From Angelobacter sp036502105 (GTDB lineage: Bacteria > Acidobacteriota > Terriglobia > Terriglobales > Acidobacteriaceae): a stretch of DNA of 13,200 bases. The stretch is taken from NCBI GenBank assembly GCA_036502105.1, contig DASXZE010000145.1, positions 1 to 13,200 of the forward strand, read 5' to 3'. Every line of letters starts with the position of its first letter. Positions within the stretch are counted from its first letter, which is position 1. Made by a program: the position numbers and the translations under genes. Below, one piece after another: positions 6,455 to 12,763 of this stretch. The notes below the pieces were generated by a model. The model ran no database searches and was not told the DNA's origin. It saw only the letters and a program-made list of their open reading frames with translations.

Positions 6455-7333
6455 ATGTTTGTCATTATTGGAATTGTCGTTGTTTTCGGCTGCATTATCG
6501 CCGGCTATCTCATGGAACACGGAAACATGAAAGTGCTGGTGCAGCCTGCCGAACTGGTGATTATCGGCGGAGCGGCCCTTGGCACGCTGCTGATTGCAAA
6601 CCCGTTGCACGTGGTGATGAAAATTGTTGGAGGAGTTATGGGAGCGCTTAAAGGCTCTCCCTTCAGCAAGCAACGCTATCTTTCCACGCTGAAAATGATG
6701 TTTGATCTTTGCAATAAAGCCCGCAAAGAAGGTCTGGTGGCGCTGGAAGCCGATGTGGATGGTCCGAGCAAGAGCCCGATCATTTCGAAGTATCCTGAGT
6801 TTGTAAAAGACCACCACTCCTGCGATTTTGTCTGCGACACACTGCGTATGGCGGTGAGTGGCGGCGTTGATCCATTTGATGTTGATCAGATGATGGAAGT
6901 GGATATGGACGTTCACCATCATGAAGCTTCACTGCCGGTTTCTGCGCTGAGCAGCGTAGCCGACGCACTTCCAGGACTGGGCATTGTAGCAGCCGTATTG
7001 GGCGTTGTGGTAACCATGGGCGCGCTGGGTGGACCGCCGGAAGAAATCGGACACAAGGTAGCTGCGGCGCTGGTGGGAACATTTCTGGGAATTCTGCTTT
7101 GCTACGGATTAGTAGGCCCAGTCGCTGCAAATATGCAGAAGACAGTGGAAGATGAGCACTGTTACCAGCATGTACTGCGTGTCGCGATTATTGCTTTTAT
7201 CAAGGGAACGCCGCCGATAATGGCCGTGGAAGTGGCGCGGAGAGCGGTGCCATCGCGTGTGCGGCCCAGTTTCCAGGAACTAGAGAAGGCTTGTCGCGGT
7301 GGCGGAGAAGCGGCAGCAGCCGCAGCTCAATAA
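6455..7333 (+). CDS. motA: MotA flagellar stator protein
   Basis: A 292-residue inner-membrane protein matching MotA in length and layout: two N-terminal helices (about 1-20 and 31-50), a large cytoplasmic loop, and two C-terminal helices (about 170-190 and 202-225). The residues that contact the rotor protein FliG in E. coli MotA are at the same positions: R90 and E98 in ARKEGLVALE. The two functional prolines, P173 in ADALPGLG and P222 in LVGPVAA, also coincide. With MotB it forms the 5:2 ion channel that drives flagellar rotation. The preceding PAS/GGDEF gene ends 2 nt before this start and motB starts 13 nt after its stop. The C-terminus ends in an alanine-rich tail. Confidence 0.96.
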   Translation: MFVIIGIVVVFGCIIAGYLMEHGNMKVLVQPAELVIIGGAALGTLLIANPLHVVMKIVGGVMGALKGSPFSKQRYLSTLKMMFDLCNKARKEGLVALEADVDGPSKSPIISKYPEFVKDHHSCDFVCDTLRMAVSGGVDPFDVDQMMEVDMDVHHHEASLPVSALSSVADALPGLGIVAAVLGVVVTMGALGGPPEEIGHKVAAALVGTFLGILLCYGLVGPVAANMQKTVEDEHCYQHVLRVAIIAFIKGTPPIMAVEVARRAVPSRVRPSFQELEKACRGGGEAAAAAAQ

Positions 7334-7346
7334 GGAACTTTAAATC

Positions 7347-8204
7347 ATGTCAGACAGTAAACGCCCCATCATTGTCATCAAAAAGAAAGTCTCTCACGGA
7401 GGCCACCACGGTGGCGCGTGGAAAGTGGCGTATGCCGATTTTGTTACGGCAATGATGGCATTGTTTATTGTGCTCTGGCTCATGAACACCAGCCAGCAAG
7501 TACAGAAGGTGATTGGCGGATATTTTAAAGATCCTACGGGAACGTCAAAAAAAGTTGGTACCAACCAGACCGGGTCGGGTGAGAACTTTACCATCACCAG
7601 AGACAACATGAAGGTCCTGAAAGAGCAATTGCAAAAGACCATCAAGGAAAATGTGGATCTGGACAAATTAAAAAGTCAGGTTGAGATGACGGTGACGGCA
7701 GAAGGTTTGCGAGTGGAGCTGCTGGAGAGTTCGAAAGCTACGTTCTTTGATACAGGCAGCGCACAGCCTACACCCAAAGGCAAAGAATTGCTGGTGCTGC
7801 TGGCAAAAGAACTGGGCGCTTTGCCAAATAAGATTTCCCTGGAGGGACACACGGATTCTGTTCCGTATCCGGGCAAGAACGGATATTCCAACTGGGAGCT
7901 ATCAGCCGATCGCGCCAATACAGCCAGACGGATCATCCAGGAAAACGGCGTGCGCGAAGACCAGGTTTCACAGGTGCGCGGCTATGCCGATCAGCGTCTG
8001 CGCGATCCGGCACATCCCGAGGATTCTTCGAACCGGCGCATTTCCATGATTGTGCAATACGTGATGAAAGACCGGGACGAAGATGAGAAAAAAGGCGGCG
8101 CTGAAGGGGAAGGCGCCAAGCACGAAGGCAGTGAAGCGAAGGAAGGCGAGAAGAAGCCAGAGCAGACGGCAGAGAAACATGAGCCGGAGCCGGCGAAGCA
8201 CTAG
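7347..8204 (+). CDS. motB: MotB flagellar stator protein
   Basis: A 285-residue protein with a short basic cytoplasmic N-terminus, one membrane helix (about 27-46) containing the essential proton-carrying Asp31 in A-Y-A-D-F-V-T-A-M-M-A-L-F, a linker/plug region, and an OmpA-like peptidoglycan-binding domain (about 125-240) with EGHTD (166-170), NWELSADRA (182-190) and SSNRRI (227-232). Asp31 corresponds to Asp32 of E. coli, so a proton-driven stator is most likely. AAGGA lies about 10 nt before the ATG. The last 45 residues (241-285) are a low-complexity Lys/Glu-rich tail, presumably periplasmic and disordered, that is not part of the core fold. Confidence 0.96.
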   Translation: MSDSKRPIIVIKKKVSHGGHHGGAWKVAYADFVTAMMALFIVLWLMNTSQQVQKVIGGYFKDPTGTSKKVGTNQTGSGENFTITRDNMKVLKEQLQKTIKENVDLDKLKSQVEMTVTAEGLRVELLESSKATFFDTGSAQPTPKGKELLVLLAKELGALPNKISLEGHTDSVPYPGKNGYSNWELSADRANTARRIIQENGVREDQVSQVRGYADQRLRDPAHPEDSSNRRISMIVQYVMKDRDEDEKKGGAEGEGAKHEGSEAKEGEKKPEQTAEKHEPEPAKH

Positions 8205-8257
8205 AGCAGCGGGCATTAGAATGGCATAGTATGATTTGAGTTTGATAGACTCTCCGC

Positions 8258-8797
8258 ATGGCCCGGAAAAAACCAGCACCCCAAAAACCTACCAGCAAAA
8301 AGAAATCAACCGCTAAGAAGCCCATAGCCAAGAAGAAGCCGGCAGCCAGGAAGAAAGCTGCGCCTAAGAAAAAGGCTTTACCCAAGAAAAAGGCAACGGC
8401 AAAGAAAGCAGTGGCCAAAAAGCCCGCGTCGAAGGGGGCAATAAAGAAGACTGCCGCAGTGAAGAAATCTGCTGCTAAAAAGAAAGCTCCGGTGAAAACG
8501 AAAGCTTCGCGCTCACACAGCACCACCACACGCCAGAGCCGTCCAGAGCCGATTTCATTCAGCGATCAGCGTGGTCTTGGGCCAGAGTCAGGCGGACAAT
8601 CCGGTGATACACAGGGGCTTTCACGCAGGGAAAGTGTCGATTCAGAGAGCGTGGAAGAGTTGTTGGAAGAAGGACAGTATCTGGAAGCGGCAGCCGTCAG
8701 CGGAGCAGAAGACGCCCCTGATGCCGACGAAAGTGAAGTACACACCAGAGAAGTGCCGGAAGATGATGTGCCGGAAGAATATACAGACAGAGACTAA
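8258..8797 (+). CDS. Histone H1-like lysine/alanine-rich protein with acidic C-terminal domain
   Basis: A 179-residue protein of two opposite halves. Residues 1-85 are almost only Lys, Ala, Pro, Ser and Thr, with about 33 lysines in irregular KKKA/AKKP repeats, as in bacterial histone H1-like proteins (HC1, AlgP-type tails) that bind DNA without sequence preference. Residues 96-179 are acidic and non-repetitive, with blocks such as SGGQSGDTQGLS (111-122), ESVEELLEEGQ (130-140) and REVPEDDVPEEY (164-175). The acidic part looks like a conserved small domain, but I cannot name it. It starts 53 nt after motB on the same strand, with no clear ribosome-binding site. Possible roles are nucleoid compaction or a polyampholyte stress protein; neither is shown by the sequence. 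TATGAT at 8230-8235 could be a -10 box, but no -35 is seen. Confidence 0.75.
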   Translation: MARKKPAPQKPTSKKKSTAKKPIAKKKPAARKKAAPKKKALPKKKATAKKAVAKKPASKGAIKKTAAVKKSAAKKKAPVKTKASRSHSTTTRQSRPEPISFSDQRGLGPESGGQSGDTQGLSRRESVDSESVEELLEEGQYLEAAAVSGAEDAPDADESEVHTREVPEDDVPEEYTDRD

Positions 8798-8824
8798 TAA
8801 GGTTTTTTACTCCATGGCAAATTT

Positions 8825-8870
8825 AGGCGGCAAGCGACCTCGTAAGACGGGCTCTTGCCGTTTAGCTTTT
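8825..8870 (+). terminator. Probable rho-independent terminator
   Basis: CGGCAAG (8828-8834) pairs with CTTGCCG (8854-8860) around a 19-nt loop, and the stem can be extended by three pairs (two G-U, one A-T). TTTAGCTTTT follows. It is 28 nt after the histone-like gene stop and would end the motA-motB transcript group. Confidence 0.55.
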
Positions 8871-8970
8871 GTGGGACATATCGCTATTCAACTTCTTAAT
8901 CAAAATATCTAAAAATCGCATGAAATGAATTGTGGCGATCTTTCTTACATAAGTGAGAGAGGAAGTCCCA

Positions 8971-9192
8971 ATGAATATTGCAGCACAGCCCGCCAAAGCT
9001 CGTAATCTTGATTCCACCAAAGCAAACAGTTCCTTGCAGAATGCCCCATTTTTCGCCAGGTTCTGGAACAACGTTACCCAGGGAATCGGCACTGGGTACC
9101 GTAAGCCAGCCAATTATGACTCCATGAGCAAGAAAGAACTTGAAGAAAAAGCCGCTCAGGATATGGCGATTTGCAAGACAATGGGATTATGA
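8971..9192 (+). CDS. Small protein of unknown function (73 aa)
   Basis: An intact short gene with a good ribosome-binding site, GAGAGG, 8 nt before the ATG at 8971. A GTG six codons upstream overlaps that site and is less likely. The product has an N-terminal low-complexity part (MNIAAQPAKARNLDSTKANS), a middle segment with aromatic residues (FFARFWNNVTQGIGTGYRKP) and a charged C-terminal helix (SMSKKELEEKAAQDMAICK). No membrane segment or known motif is seen. It stands alone on + between the motB group and the ssrA-linked remnant. I do not recognise the family. Confidence 0.6.
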   Translation: MNIAAQPAKARNLDSTKANSSLQNAPFFARFWNNVTQGIGTGYRKPANYDSMSKKELEEKAAQDMAICKTMGL

Positions 9193-9251
9193 TTGCGATA
9201 AGTTGTTGAGGTTACTGATCGCAAGCGCCAGAGTGTTTTACCCTCAGTGAT

Positions 9252-9278
9252 TAAAGAGATGGGGTAAGGACCCCTCTT
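9252..9278 (-). terminator. Terminator-like hairpin, possibly the original tmRNA terminator
   Basis: GGGGT (9261-9265) pairs with ACCCC (9270-9274) around AAGG; outer AAGAG (9254-9258) and CTCTT (9274-9278) can add pairs across a small bulge. Read on -, it is followed by CTCTTTAATC; on +, by TCTTCTT. It lies just outside the left copy of the tmRNA 3' end, where the chromosome's own ssrA terminator would be expected before insertion. It could equally end the 73-aa gene. Confidence 0.35.
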
Positions 9279-9304
9279 CTTCGACCCAGCTCAGGATCAG
9301 GATG

Positions 9305-9338
9305 ATTGAAAAATATGGTGGAGGCTGTGGGAGTTGAA
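9305..9338 (-). repeat. attR-like copy of the tmRNA 3' end
   Basis: ATTGAAAAAT (9305-9314), an extra A, TGGTGGAGGC (9316-9325), one mismatch, and GTGGGAGTTGAA (9327-9338) repeat the ssrA acceptor 3' strand, T-arm 3' strand and T-loop, plus 10 nt downstream of the gene. Identity stops abruptly at the T-loop, so this is an att duplicate and not a second tmRNA. Confidence 0.75.
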
Positions 9339-9539
9339 ACTGCCATATGACGTAAATACAACAACTTGCAAGGCATTGGACGGCATGTAAGTCATTGGAA
9401 GTACGTATAGCGAAAACAAACGGGTCCTCTTGGTCCATGCTGATCAGTAGGTAGGAACAGTTCAAGAGGGTAGGAGTAAGAAGAAATGTCTGCCACGCCC
9501 AGTGTAATCGCCTGCACAACAGTTATTATGTAGGGAATT

Positions 9540-10064
9540 ATGCAAGGCGACACTCAAGGCACGGCTTTGTCCACATCACGTTCCAAACTGAAGTGGATAG
9601 TCATATTAGCCTTCTTGTCCCTGGCTGGTCTTATACTCTGGCGGTTAGGCGTGGGGTTCAGCTTTCTCTCTAGTGACGAGAAACAGTCGCTGGAAATGAT
9701 TGCGCTATTTCATGAGCGCATGAACCCAGGACATTTTGACGAAATGTACGACGATGCGCACCCTGCATTTCGAGAGGCAGAAAGCAGGCAAGAATGGCTC
9801 CGGCACATGAGGGAGACGCGGGAAGATTTAGGTCTATACCGGTTGAAGAGGTCTCAAACTCTCATTTTGATTATTGGCCCACCGCTCCAGGTCCGCATCG
9901 ACTATGGTGCGACGTTTGAACAAGGCGATGGAGGGGAGCAGTTCAGCTTTGCTAAAAACGGTGACAAGCTCCAACTCCTGGAGTACGGCATTATGTCGCC
10001 CCATTGGTCGCGGCATTTTGTAAGGGCGTTTTTAGTTGGCGTACTAACGCCACTGCACCAGTAG
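9540..10064 (+). CDS. Membrane-anchored protein of unknown function (174 aa)
   Basis: An intact 174-residue protein with a short cytoplasmic N-terminus, one hydrophobic segment (about 18-40, KWIVILAFLSLAGLILW start) and a soluble C-terminal domain, presumably periplasmic. The soluble part has a helical section (EKQSLEMIALFHERMNPGHF, written here from residue 47), then a R-Q-E-W-L-R-H-M helix (83-90), R-E-D-L-G-L-Y-R (94-101) and beta strands to about 150. This order (short alpha part, x-W-L-x-x-M, x-x-x-L-G, then strands) recalls DUF4019/DUF3887-like, NTF2-type accessory domains, but the match is weak. AGGGA lies only 3 nt before the ATG, a tight spacing. It is the only full-length gene inside the ssrA-flanked remnant. 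Confidence 0.6.
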   Translation: MQGDTQGTALSTSRSKLKWIVILAFLSLAGLILWRLGVGFSFLSSDEKQSLEMIALFHERMNPGHFDEMYDDAHPAFREAESRQEWLRHMRETREDLGLYRLKRSQTLILIIGPPLQVRIDYGATFEQGDGGEQFSFAKNGDKLQLLEYGIMSPHWSRHFVRAFLVGVLTPLHQ

Positions 10065-10085
10065 AAAGAACAAGCGGTAGGAGCA

Positions 10086-10199
10086 AGAGGACGGCACGCC
10101 GTAACGGCTAAAGAGGCGTCCGTATATCTCAAGGTCGCTCACCGCACGCTGCTGTTATGGGCAAGGTCGAGGGCCCACGTTCACGTAAACGGCACGTGA
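10086..10199 (+). pseudogene. Truncated excisionase-like helix-turn-helix DNA-binding fragment
   Basis: The frame reads VTAKEASVYLKVAHRTLLLW from 10101, then a short tail to a TGA at 10197-10199. The spacing T-x-K-E-A-x-x-Y-L-x-V-x-x-R-T-L-x-x-W is that of the MerR-like HTH_17/excisionase family. No ATG, GTG or TTG with a ribosome-binding site is found upstream in frame, and the wing and C-terminal part expected after the tryptophan are replaced by unrelated residues before the stop. It therefore looks like a decayed fragment. It ends 14 nt before the ssrA-side att copy, a usual place for a recombination directionality gene. Confidence 0.5.
10181..10199. repeat. Inverted repeat next to the ssrA-side att copy
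   Basis: TCACGT (10181-10186) and ACGTGA (10194-10199) form a perfect 6-bp inverted repeat with a 7-nt loop, 13 nt from the att copy. It might be a recombinase or Xis binding site, or chance. Confidence 0.3.
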
Positions 10200-10212
10200 G
10201 AGAGCGTAAGTT

Positions 10213-10245
10213 ATTGAAAAATTGGTGGAGGCGGTGGGAGTTGAA
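10213..10245 (-). repeat. attL-like core overlapping the tmRNA 3' end
   Basis: This is the partner of the repeat at 9305-9338. It spans 10 nt outside ssrA (10213-10222) and the last 23 nt of the gene (10223-10245: CCA, acceptor strand, T-arm strand and part of the T-loop). The gene itself is kept intact, as expected when integration restores the target. Confidence 0.75.
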
Positions 10246-10593
10246 CCCACGTCCGAAAACGTTACTGGTCAAGAGCCTACATACTTAGTCCAGTTCACCC
10301 GACGGGAATTACCCCGCCAGATTCGCGCGTTACGCTTAGAACGGACAAGAAACGTAAAACGCTAGCCCGAATGTCTCGTCCTCCCGCCCTGGCTTAGCAG
10401 AGAAGACCAGCCTACTGTGTGACGCCCTTTCACAGCCCATAGGCGAAGCTGTGGAGAGCGGCTGCTTATTTAATTAAGCTGCGTATGCGAACTGATTAGA
10501 GTTAGCAATTATTGTTTTTGCACCACTTACGGGGGAATGCGCCCCGGTATGCCTCCTGGCCGCAAGCATTTCCGTCGAAGCCGTGACGCCCCC
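10223..10593 (-). ncRNA. ssrA: Transfer-messenger RNA (tmRNA)
   Basis: A 371-nt one-piece tmRNA. The 5' end GGGGGCG (10593-10587) pairs with CGCCTCC near the 3' end as a 7-bp acceptor stem with one G-U pair; an encoded ACCA ends at 10223. The 5' part continues as GTCACGGCTTCGACGG, the standard tmRNA 5' block. A T-arm GTGGG-TTCAACT-CCCAC lies before the acceptor. The resume codon is GCT at 10506-10504 after the usual A/T-rich TAATT, giving the tag ANSNQFAYAA and a TAA at 10476-10474; the C-terminal AYAA suits ClpXP-type proteases. Together with SmpB it frees stalled ribosomes and tags the unfinished protein. The open frame seen through this region is the tmRNA tag frame and not a protein gene. 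Confidence 0.97.
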
Positions 10594-10608
10594 ATTTGTT
10601 ACGGAAAA

Positions 10609-10634
10609 GGACTTGTGCCAAGTCCAGTTGTCAA
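10609..10634 (-). promoter_or_regulatory. ssrA: ssrA upstream region: TTGACA box and inverted repeat
   Basis: On -, TTGACA (10634-10629) lies 35 nt before the tmRNA 5' end, a little farther than normal for a -35 box. Between it and the gene is a perfect 7-bp inverted repeat GGACTTG (10609-10615)/CAAGTCC (10619-10625) with a 3-nt centre TGC. No good -10 hexamer is seen (GTAACA is the nearest). The palindrome would sit in the spacer and could be an operator. Confidence 0.4.
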
Positions 10635-10770
10635 AGATCGTCTGTTCAGAAAGAACATGGTCCAAAAGAACTGTCTCTACCTTAGCAGATGACAGAGTCT
10701 CAACAAAATATTAGATGACGATCGGCGCACCGACGATTCAGTGCTATTAGCTTGCCTAACTCGCAATGCG

Positions 10771-10802
10771 GAAGGATTTAAGCCGAGAAATAGAAGGATT
10801 TA
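10771..10802. repeat. Two direct 10-mers spaced by 22 nt
   Basis: GAAGGATTTA occurs at 10771-10780 and 10793-10802, start to start 22 nt, close to two helical turns, in the gap between the histidine kinase stop and ssrA. Function is unknown and chance is possible. Confidence 0.4.
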
Positions 10803-10826
10803 CATCCAATCGAGGTAAATAGATAA

Positions 10827-12656
10827 CTATGCCAGCTGAGTGGCTTGGCAGGCTTCGCGGATCACGGCATAAAGTTCGTCAGGGCGGAATGGCTTACCCA
10901 GGTAGCTATCCATGCCGGCGGCAAGAAAGCGCTCACGATCCCCAGCCATGGCGCTGGCCGAGCAGGCCACAATATGCGTCCGTTTGCGGCCGGTTTGTGT
11001 TTCGCGGACGCGTATGTTTCGCACCGCTTCCATTCCGTCCATTTCCGGCATCTGGTTGTCCATCAGGATCAGATCAAAATCCTTGTCTTCCCAGGCCTGT
11101 ACAGCGTCTTTGCCGGTGGCAACCACTGTTAGATGGTGGCCAGCACGATTGAGAAGCGCGGCCGCCAGCTTCTGGCTGATCAGGTTGTCTTCCGCCACCA
11201 TGATCCGCAAGGGCGGCATGGGCTCAAGCGGCGCATTTTGTTGCGCAACCGGTATCTCCTCAGTGGCGTGAGCAAACGTGCTGGTAAAGTGGAACGTGCT
11301 GCCAACCTGCGGCGTGCTTTGCACCGCCAGCCGGCCTCCCATCAGCTCCACCAACTGAAAACATATGGAAAGTCCCAGCCCAGTCCCGCCAAAGTAGCGG
11401 GTAACGCTGGTATCTGCCTGGGAGAACGGAGCAAAAATAAGTTCCTGCTGTTCTCTTGGGATACCGATGCCCGTATCTGTGACTCGAAAAAGCAGGTCTG
11501 CGTGGCCATTGTTGTCTGACATTCTCTCGGTCACTGCCAGGGTTACATGTCCTACATTGGTAAATTTCACGGCATTGCCCACCAGGTTGATCAGCACCTG
11601 GCGCAGTCGGGCTGGATCTCCTATGAGCCGGTCATAAATGCTGGAATCCACACTGCACTCCAGCGTGATCTTCTTATCATTCGCCTGCGGCATCAGGATG
11701 TTTTTAGTTTCCGTAATGACTCCGCGCAAAGAAAAGGGAACACTCTCCAGTGACAGCTTGCCGGCTTCAATCTTGGAGAAGTCCAGAATGTCATTCAACA
11801 CGCACAGCAACCCTTCAGCGGACCGCGAAAGCATCTTCATGTGCTCCCGCGCCTCATCCGGCGAAGCCGACTCGATCGCCAGGTTCGCCATGCCAAGGAT
11901 TCCGTGCATGGGAGTGCGAATTTCATGGCTCATATTGGCCAGGAACAGGCCTTTGGCAACGCTGGCGCTTTCGGCGGCCAGCTTGGCGGCTTCCAGTTCA
12001 TGGGTTCGTGCGGTCTCCATTGCGCGCTGGCGCAGCCATGTCCAATAGACCTTATGCATGCGACTCCCCAGCATCAACAGATAGGCGCACAAGCAGACGG
12101 TGGTAAACGCAACCGTATTACCCTGCGTGCCACCCAGATAGAGGCTTATCACCAGAGCAGGGCCGAACGTCAAAGTGAGAAGAACAACCAGCAGCCGGAA
12201 ATTGGGCGTGAATGACGTGGTGGCTCCTGATGCAATACCCACCAGCCAAATCATTACAATCGTGAAAGGCCAGCTTGTAAAGCCATAGAACCCAATTACG
12301 CTAATGTAAATCACGCCACAAACTGCGGAACAAATCCCCACTGAAATAAGTAACGGCCAGTGTAAGAGCCATGAGTTGAAGGAGTAAATCCGCCGACACA
12401 GAAAAGAAAGCACCATGCGGAACGCCAGGGCCACAGTGAGGATGCCGGTGCAGTTCCAAAACAGCGTAGGATGGTCTGCCCTGAAATTGGTGGTGGTTGC
12501 AAGTATGACGATCAGAAATGGATAGTAATAAATGCCACGCACCAGATTAGCCAGCAGATCAGAGTTTGCCGCCATTTGGAGCTTGGTTTGTAGATCAGTC
12601 CCCTGATCTGGCTTGATCAGTGGCTGCGACGCGATATCAATAAGAGAGGTGCCCAT
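10827..12656 (-). CDS. Membrane-bound hybrid sensor histidine kinase (HisKA-HATPase-REC)
   Basis: A 609-residue hybrid kinase. Residues about 40-200 hold some six membrane helices forming an N-terminal integral sensor domain with no large periplasmic loop, followed by a helical linker (205-235). The HisKA domain has the phospho-accepting His244 in N-M-S-H-E-I-R-T-P. The ATPase domain has the N box (N357/N361 region, LINLVGNAVKF), the G1 box D-T-G-I-G-I-P (394-400), and the G2 box G-G-T-G-L-G-L-S (423-430). A C-terminal receiver domain (about 483-605) has acidic D490, phospho-accepting D533 in L-M-D-N-Q-M-P, S566 and K588 in L-G-K-P, all intact. The signal is probably sensed in the membrane; the output partner is not encoded nearby (no HPt or response regulator gene in the window). 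The start ATG has AAGGA directly adjacent, poor spacing, so the true start might be slightly downstream. The lone intergenic region on either side suggests a single-gene unit. Confidence 0.93.
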   Translation of the reverse strand: MGTSLIDIASQPLIKPDQGTDLQTKLQMAANSDLLANLVRGIYYYPFLIVILATTTNFRADHPTLFWNCTGILTVALAFRMVLSFLCRRIYSFNSWLLHWPLLISVGICSAVCGVIYISVIGFYGFTSWPFTIVMIWLVGIASGATTSFTPNFRLLVVLLTLTFGPALVISLYLGGTQGNTVAFTTVCLCAYLLMLGSRMHKVYWTWLRQRAMETARTHELEAAKLAAESASVAKGLFLANMSHEIRTPMHGILGMANLAIESASPDEAREHMKMLSRSAEGLLCVLNDILDFSKIEAGKLSLESVPFSLRGVITETKNILMPQANDKKITLECSVDSSIYDRLIGDPARLRQVLINLVGNAVKFTNVGHVTLAVTERMSDNNGHADLLFRVTDTGIGIPREQQELIFAPFSQADTSVTRYFGGTGLGLSICFQLVELMGGRLAVQSTPQVGSTFHFTSTFAHATEEIPVAQQNAPLEPMPPLRIMVAEDNLISQKLAAALLNRAGHHLTVVATGKDAVQAWEDKDFDLILMDNQMPEMDGMEAVRNIRVRETQTGRKRTHIVACSASAMAGDRERFLAAGMDSYLGKPFRPDELYAVIREACQATQLA

Positions 12657-12763
12657 TCCTTGTTAAATATCGGCAAAACGGTGGGCAGTCTAATAGAGAC
12701 GCGCCGAGGCAAGGCATTTTTTCTGCAATGAAGTGACCCTGCGTACAAATATACTGAAGCGCT

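Larger units (their letters stand above)
9193..9539. other. Gene-free stretch of 347 nt holding a hairpin, a terminator-like element and a tmRNA 3'-end copy
   Basis: No coding sequence is supported here. From left to right it contains a 7-bp inverted repeat TTGCGAT (9193-9199)/ATCGCAA (9218-9224) just after the small gene, a GGGGT/ACCCC hairpin at 9261-9274, and the near-copy of the tmRNA 3' end at 9305-9338. The rest (9341-9539) shows nothing recognisable apart from the leader of the next gene. Confidence 0.6.
9305..10245. mobile_element. Remnant of an integrative element at the ssrA attachment site
   Basis: About 0.9 kb is bounded by two direct copies of the tmRNA 3' end (9305-9338 and 10213-10245; 32 of 33 aligned bases identical with one 1-nt insertion). 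The tmRNA 3' end is a well-known integration site for phages and genomic islands, whose integration leaves such a duplication. Inside are an unknown membrane-anchored protein (9540-10064) and a fragment of an excisionase-like helix-turn-helix gene ending beside the ssrA copy. No integrase is left, so it should not be mobile by itself. The boundaries are seen directly; the origin is inferred. Confidence 0.65.
10594..10826. other. Gap between ssrA and the histidine kinase
   Basis: No gene is seen in these 233 nt. It holds the ssrA upstream box and palindrome (10609-10634) and the pair of direct 10-mers (10771-10802). A clear terminator for the kinase gene is not found; TCGG/CCGA at about 10725-10736 is only a 4-bp stem. 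Confidence 0.5.

Noticed and set aside
7933..8529. 198-codon frame on - rich in Phe and Ala
   Set aside because: It is the reverse reading of the lysine-rich repeat (AAG/AAA codons read as CTT/TTT), not a real gene.
8814..8912. Short + frame beginning MANLGGKRPRK
   Set aside because: Only 32 codons, without a ribosome-binding site and overlapping a terminator-like hairpin.
9244..9519. 91-codon frame on - between the small gene and the membrane-anchored gene
   Set aside because: It runs through the att copy and has no start signal or recognisable sequence.
9469..10100. GTAGGAG(T/C)AAGA... similarity on both sides of the membrane-anchored gene
   Set aside because: Only about 7 to 12 bases match before gaps are needed; too weak to call as element ends.
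10474..10665. 63-codon open frame on - ending in ANSNQFAYAA
   Set aside because: The C-terminal part is the tmRNA tag-reading frame; the rest is upstream and structural RNA sequence, so it is not a protein gene.
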